From positions 2,888,874 through 2,952,873 of the forward strand of contig NC_092014.1 of assembly GCF_042242105.1 (NCBI RefSeq): DNA of 64,000 bases, read 5' to 3'. The stretch is from Pempheris klunzingeri. Taxonomy: Eukaryota; Chordata; Actinopteri; Acropomatiformes; Pempheridae. Made by a program: the position numbers and the translations under genes. Position 1 is the stretch's first letter; each line of letters starts with the position of its first letter. Below, piece by piece: positions 22,839-34,252 of this stretch. Below the pieces are notes generated by a model. That model was not told the DNA's origin. It was given only the letters and a program-made list of their open reading frames with translations, and searched no databases.

Positions 22839-25800
22839 ATGGGGTTCAAAGTAGCAGCAGGCGGACTTGTCTTCCTTCTCTCTGTGTCAGGTAGAGCTTA
22901 TTTACATTTTTAATACTACACTGACCTTATTACTGATAATTACTGTTATTCTGGTTATTAATTTTAAAGTTATTCACAGCTATATCTTGGCATGAACACA
23001 AAAGTAGACCAAGCTTATTCATTAGATTTAAAGTTTGGGTTTCTAAAAGAAAGGTCATCCCTCAGTGTTTGTAAAATATAGAAGTTTCATTCAGTGATTG
23101 TGTTTTATTGATCAGGACATTGATCACAGAAGGTTTTGCTGCTCCATTATTCTATATATATTATTATTGTGACAAACATTCAGGGCTCAATTTAAATGTA
23201 GAACGTCTCTGTAGACGATGAACAACCAGAGTAAACTAAAGTCTTTGAACTTTTCTTCATCAGTGTAACTACTTCAGCTCAGTTTCTATGTCCGAACCAA
23301 CCCACCAGTCCATTCATTGTGTGTGGGGGCCACGTCTTGATATCATAGTTAAAACTAGGAGAGGTTCACACATTTCAGTGTTCTGCTTTTTATTTTTACA
23401 CTCACACAGCAGACACTTGACCACAAAGTGGAGAGAGGATGAAAAAAGACACACACACACACACACGCACTTCTTTCTGCCTCCTTTCCTCCCTAAGAAG
23501 AGGAAGTAATTGAGTTCTCTGTTGTGCTCTGTGTTACAGTGATACAGAGTCAGTATGACTGGGGAGTGACCTTCACCTCTACTAACATCTGTGCCCTGAA
23601 AGGATCATCAGTGGAGCTACGCTGCACCTACAGACACCCGTACACAATGAATGGCCGTGTTGCTGTAGTTCAGAAAACATTCTGGTTTACTAAAATGGGA
23701 GGAAGTGAACCAGTGGATCTGAGCACAGATGCAGAGTACGCAGGTCGTGTGCAGAACAGGTGTTATGAGAAGAGCTGCACTCTGAGAATCACAGACCTGA
23801 GAGAGAGCGACTCAACTGAGTACAAGTTCAGGTTCATAACAAACCAACCAGATGGAAAGTTTACTGGTTCACCTGGAGTCACTTTGACAGTCACAGGTAA
23901 CATTTTCATTCATATTTTACTAATTTCCAAATGTTCAACATCCAGAAAACAACAACATGAATGTATCATGTGTTTATTTCCATGTGTGTCGACAGTTTTG
24001 AGATTCCTGTTTCTTCTTCACAAATCCAGCTCTGCAGGTGAAGGACACATCCTCTTTTTTCTCGACTGATCTTTCATGCCACAGTGATTGTGATCTACCT
24101 GATAATCCTTCCTACGTCTGGTACAAGAATGGACAGAAAACTGAGAGAAAAACATCTTCTTACTCAGACTACATCAGTCCTGGAGACAGCTATGTCTGTG
24201 CTGTGGAAGGACATGAGGATTTCCACTCTCCTCCAGTGTGTGAGTTCTCCACAGTCTTCTACTAACATGACACCATCTAGTGGAGCCTTCTAACTACATG
24301 GATATTAAATATGGAGGCTCCGACTGTGACTCCTCAGCAGCTCTGGTTTAAAAATGATCATATAATTGTTTTATCTTTCAGGTGTCGGTGGACAAAGCTG
24401 CAACAGAGTGACTTACACTCACAGAAGCATCTGTGCCCCCAAAGGCTCTTCAGTGGACATTTCTTCCACATACAGCAGTTCTGGATCTATCACATCAAAA
24501 CTCTGGTTCAGTCCTGAACGTAGTCATCAGTGGGTTTATCAGTCACAGCCTGAGGACCTTAGTGAAGACCCCCAGTATGCAGGTCGTGTTCAGGTCCTTG
24601 AAACAGAGGGAGGACGCTCCACTCTGAGAATCACTGAGCTGACAGAGAGAGACTCAGCCCAGTATCACTTGAAATTCACAGCAGGAAGGTTTGACTGGAG
24701 GAGCAGTTTACCTGGAACAACTCTGACTGTCACAGGTACTGATGAACACAACCTGATGGAGACACACCAACACAGTAGATTTAAACACACCACACATGTT
24801 GATAATGATCAACCAGCATGTGTTTGTGTGATTACTGTTGTATAAAGACATAAATACACTTATCAATGCTCACTATTACTTCTAGGAAATGTAGCTTTGG
24901 TGTTGAGGTGTATGTACATCATCATTAATTTATTTTTTTAAGCCGGTGATAATGTTTTTTCTTGTTTCATATCCAGCTCTGCAGGTGCAGGTGACCACAA
25001 CAACAGATCATGAGCTTTATACCGAGGCAGAGCTGAAGTGTCACAGCAGCTGCAGTCCAGCTGGTCATTTTTCCTACGTCTGGTTCAAGAATGGACAGAG
25101 AATCATGAGGGAGGAAACTTCTTCTTATAAAGACTACTTTTATCCTGGAGACAGCTATGTCTGTGCTGTGAGAGGACATGAGGATTCCCACTCTCCTCCA
25201 GTGTGTGAGTTCTCCACAGTCTTCTACTAACATGTCACCATCTAGTGGAGCCTTCTGACTACATGGATATTAAATATGGAGGCTCCGACTGTGACTCCTC
25301 AGCAGCTCTGGTTTAAAAATGTTCATATAATTGTTTTATCTTTCAGGTGTCCGTGGACAAAGCTGCAACGGAGTGACTTACACTCACAGAAGCATCTGTG
25401 CCCCCAAAGGCTCTTCAGTGGACATTTCTTCCACATACAGCAGTTCTGGATCGATCACATCAAAACTCTGGTTCAGTCCTGAACGTAGTCATCAGTGGGT
25501 TTATCAGTCACAGCCTGAGGACCTTAGTGAAGACCCCCAGTATGCAGGCCGTGTTCAGGTCCTTGAAACAGAGGGAGGACGCTCCACTCTGAGAATCACT
25601 GAGCTGACAGAGAGAGACTCAGCCCAGTATCACTTCAAATTCACAGCAGGAAGCTTTGAGTGGAGGAGCAGTTTACCTGGAACAACTCTGACTGTCACAG
25701 GTACTGATGAACACAACCTGATGGAGACACACCAACACAGGAGATTTAAACAAGCAGATGACAAGTGGAGAAGATGCTGCTTGATACAAACGTTGAATCA

Positions 25801-27417
25801 TCCATCAGTTCCGTTACTTATCTCCTCAGTTTAGACTGAGTGTGTCTTTGTGTTTGCAGCTGAGTATTTAGTGATCTATGACATTACTGTTTCACTGTTT
25901 CACTCCTTTTCATATCCAGCTCTGCAGGTGCAGGAGACCACAACAACACATCATCAGCTTTATACCGAGGCAGAGCTGAAGTGTCACAGCAGCTGCAGTC
26001 CAGCTGGTCGTCTTTCCTTCGTCTGGTTCAAGAATGGACAGAGAATCATGAGGGAGGAAACTTCTTCTTATAAACACTACTTTTATCCTGGAGACAAGAT
26101 CTCTTGTGCTTTTAAAGGACGTGAGGATTATCGCTCCCCTTCAGTGTGTGAGTTTACTTCACTGTATTTTTACTTTCACCTCACATAACATGACAAAGTC
26201 CTGAGAATGTCTGTGAGGCAGTTTTACTGCTGTTCTGGGAATTCAAACCATCAGTCTGGTCACAAAACCACCTCCTATGTTTCTCTAAGTATTTACTTAA
26301 ATGCAGTATGTGTCACCGTAGCAACAAACCATGAATTTACACTAACCAACCTTCATCGATATGCAGATGCTCCAAGACTTCCCTCTGTGTCAGTGAGTCC
26401 CTCTGCTGAGATAGTGGAGGGCAGCTCAGTCAATCTGACCTGCAGCAGTGATGCTAACCCAGCAGCTACCTACACCTGGTACAAGGAGGACGAAGACTCA
26501 CCAACAGCATCAGGACAGATCTTCACCATCACTGACTTCAGAGCTAATCAAAGTGGGAATTATTACTGTGAAGCCTGGAACAAAATAGGATTTCAAAAGT
26601 CTGCCTTATATCTGATTGTTTTAGCAGGTACATTTTTCCATGGTGCTGTTTTTTCCTAACAAACTGATTCATGACTCAGATCTACTAGTGAGCTCCACTA
26701 CTGTATATCTAATAACTGCTTATCTCCATTTCTAGAGAAACTATCAGTGTCAAACATCATCAGGTTGAGTCTGGTGGTCGTGATGCTGATTCCTCTGCTT
26801 CTTCTGTGTCTCTGGATGAGGTAAAGACATGAAAAATAATCAGCAGCATCACTGCTCTTTTATTCTGAATATTTACTTAGTTTCAAAGTTTGCAATTGAA
26901 CTTTGTATTGTTTTATTTGGTTGTTTTAGGAAGAAAGAAATTCTGCTCTCCACCACTGAACCGAATGAACCCGCTGAGACTGTGGAGGTGAGAGAGATAC
27001 TGGGCCACAGGGACAGAACTTAATCTACCAACAAGTCATGATTTGTTATGAATTCAGAGGCTCTTATTTTGTTAATAATATGAGGTCATAAAGACAATTT
27101 ACATATAACTTGATTAGTAAACTCTTTCTTAAGACAAACCACCCATGTTCATTTACTTTCACACATTTTCCTCATTCCTCATTTCCTGTGGACGCCTTTT
27201 GTACCAAAGAGCAATTTCAGGAAGCAGATTTACTTTCATCACATCTGAGAAAGTTTGAATGTAAAATCTAAATTCCTTGTATGAAGCCTTTGACTCTCAT
27301 CTTGTTTTCTCTCCCCATGAGTTGGAGGATGATCCTGATTATATCAACGTCCCAGACGTGAAGAGGATCACCACAGAACAGACTGAAGACACAGAGGAGC
27401 AGGAAGACCTGGTGTGA
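22839..27417 (+). CDS. CD22/Siglec-like receptor, copy 4 (seven Ig domains)
   Basis: Coding exons: 22839-22890, 23540-23896, 24030-24239, 24382-24735, 24977-25204, 25347-25700, 25920-26147, 26367-26627, 26736-26820, 26930-26987, 27322-27417; 760 aa. V1 resembles that of copy 3: W25, F-strand YKFRF with Arg115, but a G-strand segment DGKFTG with Phe instead of Trp. The first C2 domain starts with a divergent DTSSFFST segment. V2 has two private changes (YHLKF, AGRFDW), and V3 has SFEWRS for SFDWRS. The terminal C2 domain shares the NQS sequon and EAWNKIG with copy 3. The tail is PDYINV (Tyr736), so the ITIM consensus is absent. It is the only seven-domain copy that carries the arginine. Confidence 0.8.
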
Positions 27418-27764
27418 AGGTCAGTCAGCTCTGAGTCTGCTGCATGAACAAAACTAACTCCAAACAACTTCCTAGCTCCATTTCTGAGATATAACTCCCC
27501 AAATCTTTTGGATTTTGCTCAGATGCAGTCAAAGCAGAGGGGACTCACGTGCATGGAAACAGAGGAGAACAGCACTGAAGGCTGTGGAGGATGTGGGAGA
27601 GGTGGATTCATTTACCTTCAACTGCAACAGTTTTTATTTCCAGTTTTCAGCAGCAGCAGCTTTGCGAAGAATGCAAGCTTGATTTTTACCTGTGCAGGTA
27701 GACGAGAGATGTCCAGGATTTACCTTGGTGTGCAAAATCTTCTTTTAAATGTTAATGGAATAAA

Positions 27765-29204
27765 CTGCTGTTGGGAAATACTGACTGCCCAATCACATCA
27801 CATGTGTCCTGGCAGAGAAAGTCAGTAACGTGTGTTCAAAACAAACAGCTGGAAGCACAATATGTCACAGCATGTACATTGTGTATGTAAACACACTGCA
27901 GTCAAACAGAAGTCCAGCTCTACCGCGCTTTGCTAGCTGTCACATTTTCAGTGTGTTGCAGTGGCTGCTTGAAATAAACATCCAGCTTCCACAACAACTC
28001 TGCAGTTTCAACATCATTTCAGTTCCCTCTCACTGCCACAGAGGGTGTGAAGGTGTGAAAGTGTGCAGACAAACTGTGTTCATGTGTATTAATCACAGTA
28101 AAGTGTTTATTTATCAGGAATCGTTGATGAAACTTAAACTAGTTTTTGAGTTAACAGTCTGTTTGATGGGACAGAAATGGAAAAGAAACACACTTGTCTC
28201 ACACTTCTTCAGCTGACTAAATCTACAAGCACATCACAAGGACAGCAACAGTTGTGGATGAAACCGAGGTAACTAATCTTTTTAGGTCGTACACGCAAAA
28301 ATATATTGAGAAAATTAGCAAATATCCAAATTTCATAATGAAATTTACCTAAAAGCTGTTTAAAACTGGGGCAGGCAGTTTATTTCTGGTGTCATTCTTT
28401 AACAATCTCATAATAACTTGTCAGCATGTTTTAATCCAAGTGGTCTGAGAGAAAACAAGACTTCTGCCGCTCCTCTCGGCTCTGCGTTTGGACTTTAGAA
28501 AATCTACACTTTGACTTCGGCCAATCAAAGGTCCTCTCAGAGAGAGAGAGCGTTCTTATTGGCTGCTCTACAAACACAGATGCTCGGGCACGATGCTGCT
28601 GAAAGTCTGATTCAGGAAAATCCTGCAGAAAAAGTTGTTATTCCTGCATTGACAACAACAGCTTACAGTGCAAAGAACCCAAACAAAGGGAAACGGACTC
28701 ATGCAGAGAGTCTAAAATACAATAAAACATGAGTATCAGGGACGATGAAGAGAACTGCGTTACAAAGCTGCTGACTTTATTATTCTGTAATGTCTAAATG
28801 TGTTGCAGTGGTTTGTTAGCCTGTCATGGACGTTATTATTATTATTAGACCTCGTATATCACATCCATGTGTTGTGTTGGCAGATTTAGCATGAAAGCAG
28901 GTGATATTTACAGTTTTTTCTACCTATGTTGAATGTTGCTGTAAGTTCAGCCTTGAGTTAAAATGGGCTCCCTTTCATTGTGACTCTGGACCCCATCAGA
29001 GGGTCGGATGTCACAACGTACGGAGTCAGTCGTCCCCTATAGTTATTAATGTAGTTTCAGCAAATAAAAAATGTGATTTTTAAAAAACATCTGTAACTTT
29101 TAAGTGTTGTAAGCCAGAGACACCAAGTCAGTTTCAAAACAAGGACAATCACATCTCTGGAAAACTCTCTTCATTTGTCTTAATTAACAGTTTAACAGTT
29201 AACC
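27765..29204. other. Spacer after receptor copy 4, no gene recognised
   Basis: Homologous to the other spacers, with private changes: near 28190 an ACAAAAACACAC tract is replaced by ACACTTGTCTCAC, and about 20 bp are lost near 29190 just before the L2 fragment. AATAAA of the receptor's last exon is at 27759-27764. Confidence 0.5.
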
Positions 29205-29586
29205 ATGGGGTGCCACAAGGCTCCATCCTTGGTCCCCTCCTCTTCATCATTTACATGCTCCCCCTTGGCCTGATAACCCGCCGCCATGGTCTGCAGTTCC
29301 ACTGCTATGCTGATGACACTCAGCTGTACCTCAACACCTCACCATCCACTCAGCTCCCTCCACAGTCCCTCATCAACTGCCTCTGTGAAATAAAAACTTG
29401 GATGACCTCTAACCTCCTCAAACTCAACAGAGAAAAAGCAGAGCTCTTGGTCGTGGCTCCCAGGGCACTGCTCCAGAAGGTTGGAGATCTTCTCCTCCAT
29501 GTGGACGACTGCTCCGTCTCTCCGTCCCCTGAAGCACGAACCCTCAGCGTCATCCTGGACTCCACCCTATGCTTTGTCACTGTTGG
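29205..29586 (+). mobile_element. L2-type LINE reverse-transcriptase fragment, spacer 4
   Basis: Passenger copy with PQGSILGPLLF and CYADDTQLY. Unlike the others, it is cut at about 29586, where unrelated sequence (29587-29726) begins instead of the class B promoter. Confidence 0.8.
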
Positions 29587-29726
29587 TGCGCTCCACAGGA
29601 GGGGATATCGCTGCATTTTCTGTCACCGTGTCGTAGGAAGTAGATGCACTATAAACGTTTCTGTTCAACAAATGCTTCTCTGCTACGAGCACTTTTAAGT
29701 TCTTCACATCCTGCGTCTTCACAGGC
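29587..29726. other. Unrelated 140-bp insert at an array junction
   Basis: This short segment matches no other part of the array and replaces the class B promoter and signal exon expected here. No gene or known repeat was recognised in it. Confidence 0.4.
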
Positions 29727-29797
29727 AGGTAGAGGTTATTTACATTTTTAATACTACACTGACCTTATTGCTGATAATTACTGTTATTCTGGTTAAA
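29727..29797 (+). pseudogene. Relic of receptor intron 1 (lost receptor copy)
   Basis: About 70 bp match the start of intron 1 of the class B receptors (GGTAGAG...TAATACTACACTGACCTTATT...) with only a few differences, but no signal exon precedes it and no V exon follows. The R2-like sequence starts directly at its end. It marks a receptor unit that was broken by deletion or recombination. Confidence 0.7.
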
Positions 29798-30236
29798 TTC
29801 TCTTATTGGAGCTAACAGTCCCCTGGGAGTACCACATGGAGGAGGCCAATGAGTGCAAGCGGCTCAAATATCACAGAGGAATGCCGGAAGAGAGGCTGGA
29901 AAGCCCGCTGCGAGCCAATAGAGGTAGGATGTCGAGGCTTTGCTGCCCGCTCCCTCAGCAAGATCTACACCCTGCTTGGCATCACAGGGGCTGCGAAGAA
30001 GAGAGCCATCAGGTCTACCACAGAGGCTGCAGAGAGAGCCTCGAGGTGGATCTGGATTAAAAGGTCAGAGAAGTGGGCCAACGCTGCTGGGACACAAGTC
30101 GGGGACTGATCACCCCCGACTGGGTCGCCTGAGGGAGGGATTCTGATGTTGAATGACCCGAAACACCCGATGAGCTCAGGATACATACATCACTGATGAT
30201 GTGTCCCAGCGCATTCACGGATGTATGTATACACCT
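29798..30236 (+). mobile_element. 5'-truncated R2-superfamily retrotransposon
   Basis: This copy starts inside the last part of the endonuclease region (TTCTCTTATTGGAG, equal to 33414 onward of the next element) and runs to the same 3' end, ACACCT at 30231-30236. Its remaining coding part has a short frame change relative to the longer copy and encodes nothing useful. The 3' UTR contains the inverted repeat ATACATACATC (30181-30191) / GATGTATGTAT (30220-30230). 5' truncation is typical of target-primed reverse transcription. Confidence 0.85.
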
Positions 30237-33200
30237 TCTAACTGGCTCGTCCAGTGACTATCAGGAATAGACTGGGTGACGACCAGGAAAGTTTGGTGAC
30301 AACTGGAGAGACAGAGGACAGCACAGAGAGACGGCAACCAGGGGCAGGGAAGGGTTAACATCCCGATCTGCATCTCCCGCAAGGGAGAACCCTAGCAAGC
30401 TACAGATCATCCCACGGATAAATACCCCCAGGGGTGCCTGAGAGGGGGGGAGGATGAGCACCCCAACAGGACGGACCTAACGATGACGACTTTGGAAAAC
30501 GGACAATTGACCATGACAAGCAAATGCATCTGCGGTAAAGTCTGCAAGAATGGCCGAGGCCTAAAAATCCATCAGGGCCGGATGAGATGCTTGGTGAAGA
30601 AGACTGCAGCACAGCGCACAGGATCAACACCTGGTGAGACGCAGGAGGAGCCCGGCCCGGAGACAACCCACAGAGCTCAGAACCTCCAAGTACCCAGCAC
30701 TCCTATTCCCAGCAGAGTAGTCCAGAACCATCGCATCAAGTGGCCTCAAGCAAAGCAGCACAGCCTGTGGCAATAATTTGATGAGGATACATCTAGCATC
30801 ATCAATGCAACTGCAAAGGGAGATGTTGAAGGCCGACTCAAGAACCTGACAACCATCATTACAAGCTTTGGGGCTGAGAGGTTTGGTGTCGAGGAGCCCA
30901 AGTCCAGTAAGCCAACGTACACCAACAACCGTAGGGCAGATAAGATCCACCGCCTGCGGAAAGAGCTGCGGATGTTGGCCAAGCAGTTCAAGACAGCACT
31001 TGAGGAGGAGAAGCCACCTCTCGCTGATTTCTGTCAAACCATCCGGAAGTCCCTCAAGACCCTGCGTAGAGCTGAATGGCACAGGAGACGGAGGATGGAG
31101 AGAGCCAGGAAGCGAAGTTCCTTTCTAGCCAACCCATTTGGTTTTACAAAGCAGCTGTTAGGGCAGAAATACAGTGGGCGGCTTGAGTGCACCCAGGAGG
31201 AAGTAGACAACTTCCTGCACAACACCCTTAGTGACCTGCACAGAGAGCAAGAGCTTGGACCACAGAGAGCTCTCCTGGACATGCCAGCCCCTCTAGTGGA
31301 GTTTAACACCTCAGATCCCACGTGGAAGGAAGTCCAGGAGGTAGTAACAGCCGCCAGGGCCAGCTCTGCCCCAGGTCCGAGCCAGGTACCCTACAAGGTG
31401 TACAAGCGCTGCCCAAACCTCCTCAGAATCCTCTGGAAGCTGCTGCGAGTGATTTGGCGAAGGGGGGCCACCGCAAACCAGTGGAGACGGGCGGAGGGCG
31501 TCTGGATACCCAAGGAAGAGAACTCAACCAGGCTGGAACAGTTCCGATCCATCTCACTCCTCAGCGTGGAGGGAAAGGTCTTCTTTAGCATCCTGGCTAG
31601 AAGAATGACAGACTTCCTCCTAAAGAACAAGTACATCGACACCGCAGTACAGAAAGGCGGCATTCCTGGAGTCCCAAGGTGCCTGGAACACACCGGGGTG
31701 GTCACCCAGCTAATCAGGGAGGCACGTGAGGGGAATGGAGATCTGGCAGTGCTTTGGCTGGACCTAGCCAATGCATATGGGTCGATTCCCCATAAGCTGG
31801 TGGAAACTACCCTGGACCGACACTACATACCCTGCAAGATCAAGAACATCATCCTGAACTACTATGGGGAGTTCAGGTTGAGAGTGACATCAGGGAGTGT
31901 AACATCCAACTGGCACCAGCTCGAGAAAGGGATCATAGCTGGCTGCACAATCTCAGTTATCTTGTTTGCTCTTGCCATGAGCATGCTGGTGAAGGCAGCT
32001 GAGACGGAGTGTAGAGGCCCCCTATCAAAGTCTGGAACTCGACAGCCCCCCATCCGCGCCTTCATGGACGACCTCACGGTGACCACCACATCAGTGCCGG
32101 GATGCAGGTGGTTCCTTCAGGGCCTGGGAAAGCTCATCTGCTGGGCAAGGATGAGTTTCAAGCCAACAAAATCCAGACCCATGGTCCTGAAGAGAAGAAA
32201 AGTTGTGGACAAGTTTCGCTTTGCTGTGAACGGCGTGCCAATACCATCCATCACTGAGACACCAGTCACTAGCCTAGGAAAGGTTTTCGACTGCAGCCTC
32301 AGAGACACAGTGTCAGTCCAAGCGACCACCAAGAAGCTTGAGGCCTGGTTGTCTAAAGTGGACAAGTCTGGCCTACCCGGCAGGTTCAAGGCATGGCTAT
32401 ACCAACATGGCATCCTGCCCCGTGTACTCTGGCCGTTGCTGGTCTATGAGGTGACTTTGTCCACAGTAGAGACCCTGGAGAGAAAGATCAGCTCCTACCT
32501 CCGAAGATGGCTGGGTCTCCCACGTAGTCTCACAAGTGCTGCTCTGTACGGCAGGAGCAATAAACTCCAGCTTCCCTTCAGCAGTCTGCAGAGGAATTCA
32601 GGGTTTCCCGCACAAGAGAGGCACTAGCCTACCGAGACTCAAGTGACAGCAGAGTGGCATCAGCAGGCATAGTGGTGAGGACGGGCAGGAAATTTAAAGC
32701 TCAAGAGGGGCTGGAGGTAGCGGAGTCCCGGCTGAGACACAAGGCGCTGGTGGGCTCGGTGGCCGTCGGACGAGCAGGGCTGGGAGCCATCCCTCAGCCA
32801 CGGTGCGACCTGGCCCAAGGCAAGGACAGACGCCATCTTGTCCTGGAGGAGGTACGGGCAGGTGTTGAGGATCAGAGGACCAGCAGGATGGTGAGCAGGG
32901 GGCTTCAACAAGGTGGGAAGGAGCGCTGGAGAGAAAACTGACCTGGAATGACATCTGGAAGGCAGAGCCACAGCGGATCAAGTTCATCATCCAAGCTGTC
33001 TACGATGTGCTACCAAGTCCATCTAACCTGCACATCTGGGGAAAGAGTGACCTTCCAACATGTCCTCTCTGCCCAGGACGGGGCACATTGGAGAACATCT
33101 TGAGCAGCTGCCCAGCAGCCCTTGGCGAAGGACGCTACCGCTGGCGCCACGACCAAGTGCTGAAGACAGTGGCCGAGACCATCTCCACTGCAGTGGCCAA

Positions 33201-33848
33201 CAACAGACAGACCCACACAAAGGGGGAAATACTTTTTGTGAAAGCCAGAGAAAAGCCACGACCACAGACAACATCAGCAGCCAGCCTACTCTCATCGGCA
33301 TCTGACTGGGAACTGCGGGTTGACTTGGGCAGGCAGCTCAAGTTCCCAGAGTACATAACACCAACCTCTTTGAGACCAGATATGGTGCTAACATCTGTCT
33401 CCTCCAAGCAAGTTCTCTTATTGGAGATAACAGTCCCCTGGGAGGACCGCATGGAGGAGGCCAATGAGTGCAAGCGGCTCAAATATCACGAGCTCACAGA
33501 GGAAGAGAGGCTGGGCTGCTGCGAGCCAATAGAGGTAGGATGTCGAGGCTTTGCTGCCCGCTCCCTCAGCAAGATCTACACCCTGCTTGGCATCACAGGG
33601 GCTGCGAAGAAGAGAGCCATCAGGTCTACCACAGAGGCTGCAGAGAGAGCCTCGAGGTGGATCTGGATTAAAAGGTCAGAGAAGTGGGCCAACGCTGCTG
33701 GGACACAAGTCGGGGTCTGATCACCCCCGACTGGGTCGCCCTGAGGGAGGGTGTCTGATGTTGAAAGACCCGAAACACCCGATGAGCTCAGGATACATAC
33801 ATCACTGATGATGTATCCCAGCGCATCCACGGATGTATGTATACACCT
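30237..33848 (+). mobile_element. Nearly full-length R2-superfamily non-LTR retrotransposon (R2/HERO-like)
   Basis: About 3.6 kb. It begins exactly where the truncated copy ends and finishes with the same 3' UTR and inverted repeat (33793-33803 and 33832-33842). It has a 5' UTR of about 245 bp and one ORF for an N-terminal zinc finger, a reverse transcriptase and a C-terminal restriction-like endonuclease. That single-ORF arrangement with a C-terminal endonuclease defines the R2-type branch. The exact family (HERO-like is my best guess) cannot be settled without a search. It lies on the same strand as the receptors, upstream of copy 5. Confidence 0.85.
30483..33720 (+). pseudogene. Broken ORF of the R2-like element (zinc finger, RT, endonuclease)
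   Basis: The ATG at 30483 opens a frame with a Cys/His finger (CICGKVC...H...C) at about residues 13-35. A TAA at 30774-30776 interrupts the frame, which then continues in the same register to 32627. The RT part shows motif A (LDLANAYGSIPH), motif B (GIIAGCTISV) and motif C (FMDDL). A frameshift near 32585 moves reading to the frame that ends at 32941, and another near 32930 moves it to the frame ending at 33720. The last part holds a CPLC...C finger, whose usual histidine reads Asn (TLENILSSC), then RPD...LLEITVPWE, the PD-(D/E)XK-type nuclease core. The copy cannot make an intact protein and is a young but dead insertion. Confidence 0.85.
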
Positions 33849-34070
33849 CATATAATTGTTTGTCTTGCTGGCAGTAACCAAAGCAATGCAGTCTATGTCT
33901 CTCTGTCTCTCTGTCTCTCTCTCTCTTTGTTTGTCATCAGCAACATCCGTACAGGAAGAAATCGTGTGAGCGAAGCTGTTATCTGGGCCTATTTTTGTCT
34001 TGATGACAGCGAAGTGACAAAGAACAAGTTCTTCCCGTAGACCGCTGAACTTCTTCGTAAGAAACTTTTC

Positions 34071-34078
34071 TTTATATA
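34071..34078 (+). promoter_or_regulatory. TATA-like element, class A promoter of receptor copy 5
   Basis: TTTATATA followed by TGTCA, 182 bp before the ATG. The whole stretch 33862-34310 is nearly identical to 2347-2790 of copy 1 and differs from the class B promoters. Confidence 0.4.
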
Positions 34079-34252
34079 TGTCAAATATGTTTCACTCAGG
34101 TTAGATATTAAGTTTACAGCTGAGTGAACACAGTCAGCTAAATATTCAGCTTTATTTCCTGATGTGATTGTTGTATATCTCATGTATGTTATTTAGCTGC
34201 TGGTGTGATATTAAGCCTCTGAAGCTGCAGCAGAGCGAGGAGAGGACCAGCC

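Noticed and set aside
30972-32627. 551-codon open frame as an intact gene
   Set aside because: It is the middle part of an R2-like ORF interrupted by a stop at 30774 and frameshifts near 32585 and 32930.
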